From contig CALGOH010000211.1 in assembly GCA_937957985.1 (NCBI GenBank), positions 1 through 39,160 of the forward strand: a stretch of 39,160 bases of DNA. Direction: 5' to 3'. Source of the stretch: an uncultured Verrucomicrobiae bacterium (GTDB lineage Bacteria > Verrucomicrobiota > Verrucomicrobiia > Verrucomicrobiales > Akkermansiaceae). Both the position numbers and the translations under genes were made by a program. The notes under the pieces are model-generated. The model was not told the DNA's origin and ran no database searches. It saw nothing but the letters and a program-made list of their open reading frames with translations. Below, in pieces: positions 7,883 to 18,384 of this stretch (its first letter is position 1; every line of letters starts with the position of its first letter).

Positions 7883-10402
7883 CTACTGCGAGTCGAGCGA
7901 CAGGGGCAGCGAGGAGGACGGGAAGTCCTTGAGCGAGATCGCCAGCACGACGCCGTATTCGTTGTCCACCCGGTTGTCGCGGGCGGTGAAGCCAAGCGAA
8001 GCGACCCAGTGGTTGAAGTCGCGGTGGATCGAGTACTGCTGCAGTTCGAGGGTTCCGTCGTCGAGCTCCCAGTAATGGCTCGCGCCGATGCCCCACTTGT
8101 CGTTCAGGCGGAGGTATCCGGTGAGATCGATGCGGGTCGAGTCGATGAGGATCGGATGGTTGTTGAGGTATCGTCCGCCGATGCTGAACTCGAAGTTCTC
8201 GTTGGGCATGAAGCGCAGCCGCGTGATCGCTTCGGAAAAGCCGGAGCCGTCGTCGATGATCGGGAGCTGCGTTTCGAGCTGCACCGCCAGCCAGGGGAGG
8301 GGTTGCCAGATGAGGTCGTTGTAGAGGTTCGAGAAGGACCGGTTGAGCTCGGGGTCGTTGAAGAACGCGTCGATGTAGGTATCGAGGTAGAGCCATTCGT
8401 AGCTCTGGCCGTCGCGTCGCGTGATCAACCGGTTGCGCATGCCCATGCGCAGGATCGACCAGTCGCGCAGCGAGTCGACGGCGGTGAAGCGGTTCGGCGC
8501 GAGGGTCCGCGGCCGGGTGGAGAAGTACTCGCGGTCGATCGAGGGGAACAGGGTGCCGAGGTCGTTGGTGTTGAGATACGAATAGCGGACGTACGGCTGG
8601 AAGACGTGCAGCAGGCCGTCGAGGCCCCAGTCGCGATCGCGATGGCCGCCGAAGTCGCGGGTGAACTTCATCGAGGCCTCGGCACCGGCGTAGAAGAGGG
8701 GGCGGCTCACGGAGCGGGCCGGGCCGTCGATCGAGCTGTAGTGGCTGTAGCCGATGCCGACTTCGGGCGTGAAGTTGAGCCAGCCGCCGATCTTCATCGG
8801 GCGCGACAGTTCCTGATAGGTGTGGAAGCGGGTGAAGCCCGGGCTGTAGAGCTGGGCGTTCAGGGCGGGAATCGCGGGGCTCCCGGGGGGCAGGGCCCGG
8901 ATGAGCTGGACGATCTGCCGTTCGTAGGGCGGGAGCTGGTTGAGCAGCGTGGGGATGAGCGGACTCGCGGGAGGCAGGGCGAAGATGGCCCGGATCGTCG
9001 AGTCGGTGGGGCCTCCGATCTGTTCGCTGAGGACACCCAGGGTCGTCTGGCCCTCGTGCAGGATGGAGGTTCCGAAGATCGGCCGCCGGGATTGGTCGAG
9101 CGAAAGCTCGATGCGGGTGTCGGAGCGGTAGAAGTCGTTCGGGCGCAGGCGGGCGACCACGCCGAGCAGCGAGTGGTCGCCGTGGCGGAAGAGTCCGAGC
9201 GTGTTGTCCGGGGCCGGATCGACCCGGAACCCGCGGGGATCGAAATCCTCGAGGAAGTAGTTGTCGCTGAGGGCGGTCAGGTTGCTGTCGATCCGCCAGC
9301 GCTCGCCGTCCTCGAAGGGCAGCGGGACACGGTAGCGGAGCCGAGCGCGCCAGCGGTCCTCGTTGACCGCGGGGCGGGGCAGGCCGGTCCGGCTGATGGA
9401 CGGGTCGAGGTCGTTGGCGTAGTAGAGCGAGAGGCCGTCGAGGTATTCGTTGTCATCGTAGCGGCGGTCGATCAGGTCGACCCCGCCGGCGATGCCGCGG
9501 CTCGAGCGCAGGTCGAACTTCCAGCGCGAGAGCAGCCAGGCGTCATCGGAGGACACCCCGTCGCCCTCGCCGAGCATGATGCCGTAGCTGTTGAGCAGGT
9601 AGACGCCCCAGTTGCTGCGGGCGCCGGGGACGAAGTGGTAGCCGAGCTCGCCGTCGAGAGGCTGCGACAGGTAGGGCAGCCAGAAGATCGGGGTGTCGCC
9701 GGCGTAGAGCTTCAGATTGCGGAAAGTGACGCGGTCGTCTGGATAAACGGTGGTTTCGTCAGCCCGGAGCCAGTAGCCGGGGTCTTCGACATCGTGGGTG
9801 GTGATCCCGGCGTCGCGGCCGACGAAGACGCGCTCGCCGCCGCGCTCCTCGACGCTGAAACCGCCGGCCTCGAGGAGGATCGGATCGACGCCGGTCCGGA
9901 GCTCCGAGGCGTCGATCTTCTGCTCTTCCATCAGGTAGACGACGCGCTCGCCGCGCTGGAGCGACTGGCCCTGGTAGATGCTGACGTTTCCGGTGAGCGT
10001 GACGGTCTTGGCCGCGTCGTCGAGCACGCCGTGGTCGGCGAAGATCTCGACCCCGGTCTCGGTGCGGAGTTTCACCTCTCCGTCGACCTCCAATCGCTTG
10101 TCCTTGCCGAGATAGCGGCCGCGGTTGGCTTCGAGAGTCATGCCGGTGTCGGCCCGGGCGCTCACGCCGCCACGGGACGTCAGGGTTTCGGTCTCCTTGC
10201 TGTAGTCGGCACCGTCCGAGAACTCGAGGGCGACCGATTCCGGCCTCGCCGGGGCGATCTCCTCGGCGTCGAGGAGGTCCTGCTCGGTCGGCAGCGGCAC
10301 GGGTTCGACCGGGGCGATCGGTGGCGGTTCTCCTTCCGCTGGGAGCAGGTCCTGGGCGGCGAGCGGGAGCAGGAGCAGGAGGAAAACCGACAACAACCTC
10401 AT
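7883..10402 (-). CDS. lptD: LPS-assembly protein LptD (OstA), outer membrane
   Basis: An 839-residue protein with a signal peptide (residues 1-16, ending PLAAQ). An N-terminal LptA/OstA-like domain runs to about residue 170, with repeated short beta units such as LEANRGRYLG and VTLTGNVSIYQG. The long C-terminal beta-barrel is rich in aromatic-alternating strands (for example RFMPNENFEFSIGGRYLNN). LptD with the lipoprotein LptE places lipopolysaccharide in the outer leaflet, which implies a true outer membrane. No second Lpt gene is nearby. It is divergent from the epimerase gene with 83 nt between starts. A proline-rich linker follows the signal peptide. Only two cysteines or fewer are apparent, so the disulphide arrangement of Escherichia coli LptD is not conserved. 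Confidence 0.85.
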   Translation of the reverse strand: MRLLSVFLLLLLPLAAQDLLPAEGEPPPIAPVEPVPLPTEQDLLDAEEIAPARPESVALEFSDGADYSKETETLTSRGGVSARADTGMTLEANRGRYLGKDKRLEVDGEVKLRTETGVEIFADHGVLDDAAKTVTLTGNVSIYQGQSLQRGERVVYLMEEQKIDASELRTGVDPILLEAGGFSVEERGGERVFVGRDAGITTHDVEDPGYWLRADETTVYPDDRVTFRNLKLYAGDTPIFWLPYLSQPLDGELGYHFVPGARSNWGVYLLNSYGIMLGEGDGVSSDDAWLLSRWKFDLRSSRGIAGGVDLIDRRYDDNEYLDGLSLYYANDLDPSISRTGLPRPAVNEDRWRARLRYRVPLPFEDGERWRIDSNLTALSDNYFLEDFDPRGFRVDPAPDNTLGLFRHGDHSLLGVVARLRPNDFYRSDTRIELSLDQSRRPIFGTSILHEGQTTLGVLSEQIGGPTDSTIRAIFALPPASPLIPTLLNQLPPYERQIVQLIRALPPGSPAIPALNAQLYSPGFTRFHTYQELSRPMKIGGWLNFTPEVGIGYSHYSSIDGPARSVSRPLFYAGAEASMKFTRDFGGHRDRDWGLDGLLHVFQPYVRYSYLNTNDLGTLFPSIDREYFSTRPRTLAPNRFTAVDSLRDWSILRMGMRNRLITRRDGQSYEWLYLDTYIDAFFNDPELNRSFSNLYNDLIWQPLPWLAVQLETQLPIIDDGSGFSEAITRLRFMPNENFEFSIGGRYLNNHPILIDSTRIDLTGYLRLNDKWGIGASHYWELDDGTLELQQYSIHRDFNHWVASLGFTARDNRVDNEYGVVLAISLKDFPSSSLPLSLDSQ

Positions 10403-10485
10403 CGGGCTTGGATCTCAGGGATTGGGGGCCCGCAAGTAAAGGTGGAAAGCGATTGCGTCGGGTCGGTGCGGGCGGATGCTGGGGC

Positions 10486-11370
10486 ATGGGCATCTCAGGG
10501 AAAACGGTCGGGATCATCGGGGCCTCCGGATTCATCGGTGGCGAGGTGGCGTCGGCGGCATCGGCCCGCGGCTGGCGCGTGGTGGGGTTCAGCCGGAGTG
10601 ACCGCGAGCCGGGAGGTGGCGTGGCGGAGTGGCGCCGCTGGGAGGACGATCCGGACCTTTCCGGGCTCGACGCGGTGATCAACCTCGCCGGCGAGCCCAT
10701 CGACCAGCGCTGGACGCCGGCGGTGCGAGAGCGGTTGCGGGACAGCCGTGTGGGAGTGACCGGGTCACTGGTGCGGGCGATGGCGCATCACCGACCGCAG
10801 GTGCTCGTCAATGGCTCGGCGGTCGGAATCTACGGTGACCGGGGGGACGAGATTCTGGAGGAGATGTCCGTGCCGGGGCGGGGATGGCTCGCCGCGCTCT
10901 GCCGTGACTGGGAGGCGGCGGCGGACGGGGCACCGGAAAGTGTCCGGGTGGTGAAGCTGCGCACCGGGATCGTGCTCGGGTCCGGCGGCGCCGCGTGGAA
11001 GAAAATGCACCGGGTGTTCCGGCTCGGTCTGGGCGGACGCTTCGGCGACGGCTGCCAGGGGATGCCGTGGAGTCATGTCGCCGATCTGGCCGGCTGGATC
11101 GTCCATGCCCTGGAGCGTGACGAGGTGGTGGGGCCGGTCAACGGGTCGGCTCCCGAACCCGAACGGAACGCGGATTTCACGCGGATCCTCGCCGGGGCGG
11201 TGAACCGGCCGGCCTTCTTTCATGCTCCGGGATGGGCACTCAAGCTCGGGCTGGGGGAATTCGCCGAGGCGCTGCTCGCCAGCCAGCGGGTGGTGCCCGG
11301 GGTCCTGCAAGACAGTGGCTACGGTTTCCGTTTTCCCCGGCTTGGCGGGGCCCTCGATGATCTGCTCTAG
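10486..11370 (+). CDS. NAD(P)-dependent epimerase of the TIGR01777 / YfcH type
   Basis: A 294-residue short-chain dehydrogenase-like protein. The N-terminal Rossmann motif is GIIGASGFIG. The family signatures INLAGEPIDQRW, the NGSAVGIYGDRGDE active-site region, KLRTGIVLG, and PWSHVADLAGWIVHALE are all present. The C-terminus ends with the DUF1731-like segment LLASQRVVPGVLQDSGYGFRFP. The family is conserved across bacteria (YfcH, SulA-like) but its substrate is unknown. ATG at 10486 is the first plausible start, because the reading frame upstream overlaps the divergent lptD. The gene opens a plus-strand run with the HAD phosphatase 51 nt downstream. Confidence 0.9.
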   Translation: MGISGKTVGIIGASGFIGGEVASAASARGWRVVGFSRSDREPGGGVAEWRRWEDDPDLSGLDAVINLAGEPIDQRWTPAVRERLRDSRVGVTGSLVRAMAHHRPQVLVNGSAVGIYGDRGDEILEEMSVPGRGWLAALCRDWEAAADGAPESVRVVKLRTGIVLGSGGAAWKKMHRVFRLGLGGRFGDGCQGMPWSHVADLAGWIVHALERDEVVGPVNGSAPEPERNADFTRILAGAVNRPAFFHAPGWALKLGLGEFAEALLASQRVVPGVLQDSGYGFRFPRLGGALDDLL

Positions 11371-11421
11371 CGGGATTGCGCTTGTCGGGCCGGGGGCGGC
11401 GGGCTTGGTTTTGTCACGCCG

Positions 11422-12303
11422 ATGGCAGTGCCGCAGAACAAGATCGCCCTGGTCTTCGATTACGACCAGACCCTGAGTCCCCGCTACATGCAGGACGACG
11501 TCGTGTTTCCCGAGTTCGGGATCGACCCGCAGCAGTTCTGGAGCAAGTGCAACTCGCTGGTCGCCGACTCCCAGTGGGACGGCGAGCTGGCGTATCTGAA
11601 ATGCCTGCTCGACTACCTCGAGATGGACCGCGTGACCAACGAGCGGCTGCGCGAACTCGGCGCCGGCCTGCGTTTCTTCCCGGGAATCCCGGAGCTTTTC
11701 GACGAGCTGCCCGGCAGGGTGCTTTCCACCGACCACGAGGCGGCGGGTATCGAGATCGAGTTCTACATCATCTCCTCGGGACTCAAGGAACTGCTCGAGG
11801 GTTCGCGCCTGCGCAACAAGGTGAAGGCGATCTTCGGCTGCGAGTTCGGCACCGACGACGCCGGATACATTTCCTTCCCCAAGCGAGCGATCTCGCACAC
11901 GACCAAGACGCAGTTCCTGTTCCGCATCAACAAGGGGATGCTCGAGTATTCCCAGGACGTGAACGACCACATGCCGCCGGAACTGCGTCCGGTGCCCTTC
12001 GAAAACATGGTCTATGTCGGCGACGGCCCGACCGACGTGCCCTGCTTCACGGTGATCTCGCGCAACGGCGGGCACGGGATCGCGGTGTACAACCCCGAGG
12101 ACGAGAGCGGGCGGAGCTTTCGCAAGTGTTTCCAGCTCTGCGCCCACGCCAACCGCGTGAAGCACATCGCGCCCGCCGACTACCGCCTGGGCAGCCACCT
12201 CTGGCTCCTGCTCAGCGAGATGGTCCGCGAAATCGCCGATCGGATTCTGCGCGAGCGGCGCGACGAAACCGATCGCGGCACGGTGTCGGCTCCGACCTTC
12301 TGA
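11422..12303 (+). CDS. HAD-superfamily phosphatase, unknown substrate
   Basis: A 293-residue haloacid dehalogenase-type hydrolase. Motif I is DYDQT (nucleophile D14 in the DxDxT pattern), motif II the serine of FYIISSG, motif III a lysine in the FPKRAISHTTKT region, and motif IV YVGDGPTDVPCF. Between motifs I and II lies a helical cap with several aromatic residues. The length and the GDGPTD motif recall phosphoserine phosphatase-like members, but the cap is longer and I do not recognise a named function. The stop is 3 nt before the mpl start, so the two are almost certainly co-transcribed; a link to cell-wall or sugar-phosphate recycling is only inference. Confidence 0.85.
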   Translation: MAVPQNKIALVFDYDQTLSPRYMQDDVVFPEFGIDPQQFWSKCNSLVADSQWDGELAYLKCLLDYLEMDRVTNERLRELGAGLRFFPGIPELFDELPGRVLSTDHEAAGIEIEFYIISSGLKELLEGSRLRNKVKAIFGCEFGTDDAGYISFPKRAISHTTKTQFLFRINKGMLEYSQDVNDHMPPELRPVPFENMVYVGDGPTDVPCFTVISRNGGHGIAVYNPEDESGRSFRKCFQLCAHANRVKHIAPADYRLGSHLWLLLSEMVREIADRILRERRDETDRGTVSAPTF

Positions 12304-12306
12304 CCC

Positions 12307-13686
12307 ATGCCCGGCAAGCAGCATTTTCACTTCGTCGGCGTCTGCGGCACGGCCATGGGGTCGGTGGCCGCGGCCATGAAACGCAAGGGGTTCACCGTCA
12401 CCGGCTCCGATGCCAACGTTTATCCGCCGATGTCCGATTTCCTCCGGGAGGAAGGGGTCGAGGTGGTCGAGGGATACCGCGCCGGGAACATTCCCGCATC
12501 GGCGGACGTGATCGTGATCGGCAACGCGATCAGCCGCGGCAACGAGGAGGCCGAGGAGGCGCTCGACCGGCGGCTGCTCTACGTCTCGCTGCCCGAGGTG
12601 ATGAAGGAGCACTTCCTGCGGGGAAAACGCAATCTGGTGGTGGCCGGGACCCACGGCAAGACGACCACCAGCTCGATCCTCGCGTGGCTGCTCCTTTCCG
12701 CGGGCCGCGACCCGGGGTGGATGATCGGCGGCCTGCCGCGAAACCTCGGCCGGGGAGCGCACTTCGCGGACTCCGAGTTCAACGTCCTCGAAGGCGACGA
12801 GTACGACACGGCCTTCTTCGACAAGCGGTCGAAGTTCCTCCACTACCTGCCGGAGGTCGCGGTGATCAACAACATCGAGTTCGATCATGCCGACATCTAC
12901 GACGACCTCGACCAGATCAAGCTGAGCTTCGAGCGCCTGCTCCGGGTCGTCCCGCGCAGCGGGATCGCGGTGATCAACGGTGACGATCCGAACTGCCTGG
13001 ATGTCGTCAACGGTGCGCCGTGCCCGGTGACCAGGGTTGGTTTCGGGCAGCATTGCGAGGTGCGGATCGAGGACGTCGGCTACTCGCCGCAAGGAAGCCG
13101 CTTCACGCTTGCCGGCGTGCGGCTCGAAATCGCGATGCCCGGCGAGTTCAACGTCCGCAACGCGGCGATGGCGGCGACGGCGGCGCGGCATGCCGGTCTA
13201 TCCGACGACGAGATCCGCGAGGGTCTGGCGAGCTTCGAGGGGATCGCGAGGCGGCAGGAACTCCGCGGCGTGGCGGGCGGCGTCAAGGTGATCGATGATT
13301 TCGCCCATCATCCGACGGCGATCCGCCAGGCGGTCGAGGCGCTGCGCCAGCAGCATCCCGAGGGGCGTCTGTGGGTGCTCTTCGAGCCCCGCTCCAACAC
13401 GACCAAGCGCAAGATCTTCCAGAACGAGTTGGCGGAATGCCTCGCCGGCGCGGATGTCGCGGTGATCGCCGCGATTCCCGATCCCGAGAAGGTCCCTCCG
13501 GAGGATCGGCTCGACCCCGCCGCGGTGGCGGCGAAGGTGCCGGGCGGGAAGGGGCGCTACCTGCCGACCGTCGAGTCCATCGTCGAGACGGTGGCGGCCG
13601 AAGCGCGGTCCGGCGACGTGGTCGCGGTGCTCAGCAACGGCGGTTTCGGAGGCATCCACCAGCGGCTGCTGGAAAGGCTGGCGTGA
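12307..13686 (+). CDS. mpl: UDP-N-acetylmuramate:L-Ala-gamma-D-Glu-meso-DAP ligase (Mpl)
   Basis: A 459-residue Mur-ligase family enzyme of the Mpl type, which attaches recycled murein tripeptide to UDP-MurNAc. The N-terminal HFVGVCGTAMGSVA with GSDANVYPPMSDFL is diagnostic of Mpl rather than MurC. The P-loop is AGTHGKTTTSS. Other Mur-ligase landmarks are EGDEYDTAFFDKRSKF, NNIEFDHADIYDD and the C-terminal DDFAHHPTAI. Its presence implies meso-DAP peptidoglycan and turnover recycling. It is the last gene of the plus-strand run; the next gene is convergent. Confidence in the function is high because the two N-terminal motifs are near-identical to those of characterised Mpl proteins. Confidence 0.93.
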   Translation: MPGKQHFHFVGVCGTAMGSVAAAMKRKGFTVTGSDANVYPPMSDFLREEGVEVVEGYRAGNIPASADVIVIGNAISRGNEEAEEALDRRLLYVSLPEVMKEHFLRGKRNLVVAGTHGKTTTSSILAWLLLSAGRDPGWMIGGLPRNLGRGAHFADSEFNVLEGDEYDTAFFDKRSKFLHYLPEVAVINNIEFDHADIYDDLDQIKLSFERLLRVVPRSGIAVINGDDPNCLDVVNGAPCPVTRVGFGQHCEVRIEDVGYSPQGSRFTLAGVRLEIAMPGEFNVRNAAMAATAARHAGLSDDEIREGLASFEGIARRQELRGVAGGVKVIDDFAHHPTAIRQAVEALRQQHPEGRLWVLFEPRSNTTKRKIFQNELAECLAGADVAVIAAIPDPEKVPPEDRLDPAAVAAKVPGGKGRYLPTVESIVETVAAEARSGDVVAVLSNGGFGGIHQRLLERLA

Positions 13687-13690
13687 GGAA

Positions 13691-13710
13691 GTGGCGCGCC
13701 CCCGCGCCAC
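13691..13710. terminator. Possible terminator hairpin between convergent genes
   Basis: A perfect 8-bp stem (GTGGCGCG / CGCGCCAC) with a CCCC loop starts 5 nt after the mpl stop, in the gap before the convergent coiled-coil gene. There is no clear T-run on either side, so it may be a weak or Rho-assisted terminator, or only a transcript-end stabiliser. Confidence 0.4.
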
Positions 13711-13807
13711 GACCCTTTGCGGGTGCCTTGCCCTTGCGCGGGTGCTTTTAGCGGGTCGCACCGTTCCGGTCGCGGGCCGGGGGCTGCCCGCCTCCAATGA
13801 CCTCCTC

Positions 13808-14677
13808 TCAGCCCCCGGCCAGCCGGTGGTTCAGGTTGATCGAACGCCGCAGCGCCGCCATCACCTCGACCATCGGTCCCCAGTCGCGGGTCGCCTCGCG
13901 GCAGACCGGGCTGGTCTTGATGCTGCGGCTGACGTGTCGGCCGATCTCGCCGTAGAGTTGCTGCATCTCGGTTTCGAGCAGGCCGATCTCCGCTTTCAGG
14001 GAAGAGATGTCCTGGTTGGCCTCGCCGATCATCTGGAAGGCCTCGGCCGCTTCCGACCGGTGCTTCTTGCGTTCGGCATCGAGCTTGTCGTCCAGACCGT
14101 CGATCGCCTTGTTGCGCTCGGCGATCTCTCCCGCCACCTCCGAACGCTCCGCTTTCAGGGCGTCGAACTGGCCGCGCAGCTCCGCCATTCGTTTCCGGGA
14201 TGTGGCTTCGGTTTCGGGGTCGTCGCGTTTCTCCGCGCGCAGGACCTCGAGCTTGGTCTTGATGCCGTCGTAAAGCCGGCGGATGTCCCGCGCCTGACGG
14301 ACGATGTCGTCGCGCTTCTTCGCAAGCTTGTCGAGTTCGGCGAGGATCTCCGAGCGCTCCTCCTCGAGTTTCTCGGTGGCCTCCGACTTGGCACCGAGCA
14401 CCTCCGCGCGCTGGGCGTGGGCGTTCTCCAGGGATTTCTCGGCCTGGACGAGCTTCTCCTTCAGTTCGTCGCGCTTCGCGTGCAGGCGCCGGAGGTTCCA
14501 GTACTCGATGCCGAGTTCCTCGACGGACTCGACATGTCTCCACACCCGCTGGCCGAGAAGTTGCTCGGCCTCGCGGAGGAGGTGGGTTTCGGTGGCGGCC
14601 TCGGCCTTGCGGCGCTGCTTCCGGCTGATGCCGAAAGCAAGCGCGATGCGGGCGATGAAGTAACGGGTCGGCGTCAT
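13808..14677 (-). CDS. Coiled-coil protein of unknown function, downstream of acs
   Basis: A 289-residue highly charged protein. After a short basic N-terminus (RYFIARIALAFGISRKQRRK) and a segment around EAEQLLGQRVWRHVESVEELG, heptad-like patterns rich in Glu, Lys, Arg and Leu run from about residue 60 to 245, which suggests a long coiled coil. The last part (VCREATRDWGPMVEVMAALRRS) looks like a small folded end. No catalytic motif or clear signal peptide is seen. It begins 12 nt after the acs stop on the same strand and is probably in the same transcript, but I do not recognise the family and propose no function. The other reading frames are shadows. Confidence 0.7.
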   Translation of the reverse strand: MTPTRYFIARIALAFGISRKQRRKAEAATETHLLREAEQLLGQRVWRHVESVEELGIEYWNLRRLHAKRDELKEKLVQAEKSLENAHAQRAEVLGAKSEATEKLEEERSEILAELDKLAKKRDDIVRQARDIRRLYDGIKTKLEVLRAEKRDDPETEATSRKRMAELRGQFDALKAERSEVAGEIAERNKAIDGLDDKLDAERKKHRSEAAEAFQMIGEANQDISSLKAEIGLLETEMQQLYGEIGRHVSRSIKTSPVCREATRDWGPMVEVMAALRRSINLNHRLAGG

Positions 14678-14689
14678 GAAGCGGCCTGC

Positions 14690-16639
<1,950 letters not shown>

Positions 16640-16813
16640 GGGTATTGCGAGAATTCGCCAAGAGCCTAGGGATGGCCGCGCAGTGGCTTCGACCCAATTC
16701 TTGCGGCATTCATCGCGAATCCTCCGCTTTATTTGCTATCCCGAATCCGCTGGCCGAAGGCGACGGCCCGCGCCCGGTGATTCCGTTCCGACGGCGACCC
16801 GGGCGGCCATCCG

Positions 16814-17608
16814 CTAGCGTCGGCGACGGGGACGTCCGGAGGCGCGCTTTCCGGCGGCCGGGGAGCCCTTCTGTCGCTGCGGTGACCGGGGCGGTTTGGC
16901 GGGTGGCGGGTTCTTGAGAAGCAGCCCGACTTCCTGCGGCGAAAGCCGGGTCCACTTGCCCGTTCCCAGCGCGCCGAGTTCCAGCGAGCCGATGCGGACG
17001 CGCAGCAGCCGCTGCACGCGGTAGCCCAGTTTCTCGAACATCACCCGGATCTGGCGCTTGTGGCCGGAGGTCAGGACGATGCTCAGACGGCGCGGCGAGA
17101 GCCGTTCGATCCGGTCGGCCGAAAGCCTGCCCTCCTCGGTGTAGATGCCGCTGAGCATGGTCGCGACATGTTCGTCGGCCACCGGTTGGTTGGCGGTGAC
17201 GAGGTATTCCTTCTCCACCTTCTTCGAGGGGTGGAGCATGGCATGCGCGAGATCCCCGTCATTGGTCAGGACAAGCAGGCCCTCCGACTCGCGATCGAGC
17301 CGCCCGACGTGTTGGAGGTGGCGCATCGAGTCGGGCAGGAGGTCGAAGATGTTGCCGCGCTTGAGCTCGTCGGCCTTGGTGCAGACGAGGCCGCGCGGCT
17401 TGTTCAGCACGACCACGCTTTCCTGCTTCGGCGCGACCTTGCGGCCGTCGAGCTTCACGTGGTCCTCGGGGCCGACACGGGTGGCCGGATTGAGGCACGG
17501 CTGGCCGTTGATCTCGACGTGGCCCTCCTGGACGAGCTGGTCGCAGGCGCGGCGGGACCCGACCCCGCAGGAGGCGAGGTATTTGTTCAGCCGGGTGCCT
17601 TCGTCCAT
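16814..17608 (-). CDS. RluB/RsuA-family rRNA pseudouridine synthase
   Basis: A 264-residue pseudouridine synthase. An N-terminal S4 RNA-binding domain (about 5-50, TRLNKYLASCGVGSRRACDQ) is followed by the RsuA/RluB catalytic domain. The catalytic aspartate lies in GRLDRESEGLLVLTNDG, and the RQIRVMFEKLGY motif is conserved. The pattern fits RluB, which modifies 23S rRNA helix 89/90 in the peptidyl-transferase centre, better than RluE or RsuA, but the target is not certain. The last 35 residues are a proline- and arginine-rich basic extension (ending RPRRRR) likely to bind RNA. It follows the small basic protein gene but is separated from it by an intrinsic terminator. Confidence 0.9.
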   Translation of the reverse strand: MDEGTRLNKYLASCGVGSRRACDQLVQEGHVEINGQPCLNPATRVGPEDHVKLDGRKVAPKQESVVVLNKPRGLVCTKADELKRGNIFDLLPDSMRHLQHVGRLDRESEGLLVLTNDGDLAHAMLHPSKKVEKEYLVTANQPVADEHVATMLSGIYTEEGRLSADRIERLSPRRLSIVLTSGHKRQIRVMFEKLGYRVQRLLRVRIGSLELGALGTGKWTRLSPQEVGLLLKNPPPAKPPRSPQRQKGSPAAGKRASGRPRRRR

Positions 17609-17630
17609 CGGGTGGCGGGGTTGGGAGACG

Positions 17631-17664
17631 AAAAAGGCGCGGTCCCCTGGTCAGGGAGCCGCGC
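17631..17664 (-). terminator. Intrinsic terminator downstream of the small basic protein gene
   Basis: Read on the minus strand, a 12-bp GC-rich stem (GCGCGGCTCCCT / AGGGGACCGCGC, with one mismatch and one G-T pair) and a 4-nt loop are followed within 1 nt by TTTTT. It starts 26 nt after the stop of the small basic protein gene and ends just before the pseudouridine synthase start, so it should uncouple the two genes. Confidence 0.8.
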
Positions 17665-17690
17665 GCTTCGGGAAGGAACGGGTCGTGGAA

Positions 17691-17846
17691 TCAGTCCTCG
17701 CCCTTGGTCTTGGGCAGGCCGATCGGGCTCTGGCCCTTCTTCCACTGGCCGCGGGACTTGAGGACCTTGACGCGCTCGAAGCGCTTCATCACGGAGCGCT
17801 TGCCTTCGGCGCCGCCCTTGAGCTTGAGACTGTTGTGCTTGGACAT
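17691..17846 (-). CDS. Chlamydiae/Verrucomicrobia-type small basic protein
   Basis: A 51-residue strongly basic protein that begins MSKHNSLKLKGG and ends PIGLPKTKGED, with the central run RSVMKRFERVKVLKSRGQW. The pattern (N-terminal SxHxSLK, a VMKRxERxxxL helix, then GLPKxK) matches the small basic protein family described from Chlamydiae and Verrucomicrobia (TIGR04137, from memory). Size and charge suggest a ribosome- or RNA-associated protein, but its function is not known to me. It is a monocistronic unit, with its own intrinsic terminator 26 nt downstream. This gene is the best single taxonomic marker in the window. Confidence 0.85.
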   Translation of the reverse strand: MSKHNSLKLKGGAEGKRSVMKRFERVKVLKSRGQWKKGQSPIGLPKTKGED

Positions 17847-17962
17847 GGGAAAAAACGCGTGGATTCCGATCGCGGGGCGCGGAAGCTAGGATTCGTTCCC
17901 GCGGATGGCAAGGCGAAAGCTTCGCAGCCCGCGCAGGGCGACCAAGCTGAGGAAGAATGAAT

Positions 17963-18133
17963 CGCCACAGAGGCCACAAAGGGCACAAAAGGGATTCAAA
18001 TCCGGGCCGGAACGCCCATCCCGATCCGAATAGGGTGAATCGCCACCCCCCAATCCGCGAATGGCCAGGGAGAATCCGCGGCAGGGAAGGTCCGCATCGG
18101 GAAGGTTTTGTGATCCTTGTGACCTTTGTGGCG
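17963..18133. repeat. MITE-like element with 30-bp imperfect terminal inverted repeats
   Basis: The left end (17963-17992) and the reverse complement of the right end (18104-18133) agree at 23 of 30 positions. Each arm consists of about three copies of a 9-bp unit close to GCCACAAAG. The interior, about 110 bp, has no gene. This looks like a small non-autonomous repeat unit or a REPIN-like doublet; no target-site duplication is obvious and no transposase is nearby. Confidence 0.6.
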
Positions 18134-18357
18134 GGAATTTCACTAAATTGATCGCCCTGCGGCCCGGCGGCCGCGGCAAACCGGGCCGGGAATTGCCAGC
18201 GGCCTGGGGGAATCGGGCCTCGGCGACCGGCCGGGTGGAGCCCTTGCGAGGGATGGGAGCGATCGGCCCAATGGAGCATCCCGGATGCCAGCCAGCCCAA
18301 CTCAGCCAACGCTCTGATCCCTGCCGGGATCGATGAGATTCCGCCACCCACCCCCCG

Positions 18358-18384
18358 GGGTTCATCCGCAAGGCGGATGAACCC
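18358..18384. repeat. 12-bp perfect inverted repeat (REP-like hairpin)
   Basis: GGGTTCATCCGC and GCGGATGAACCC flank a 3-nt AAG loop, giving a strong stem that could be extended by flanking C/G runs. It resembles the extragenic palindromes that are dispersed in many GC-rich genomes. Whether it is repeated elsewhere cannot be seen from one window. Confidence 0.55.

Noticed and set aside
11376..12983. 535-codon plus-strand frame across the HAD gene and mpl
   Set aside because: It is an out-of-frame shadow of two well-supported genes and has only low-complexity Arg/Ala/Gly-rich sequence.
18061..18336. Plus-strand frame in the repeat-rich gap
   Set aside because: It runs through the right arm of the inverted-repeat element and shows no domain or ribosome-binding site. 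It is most likely a chance frame.
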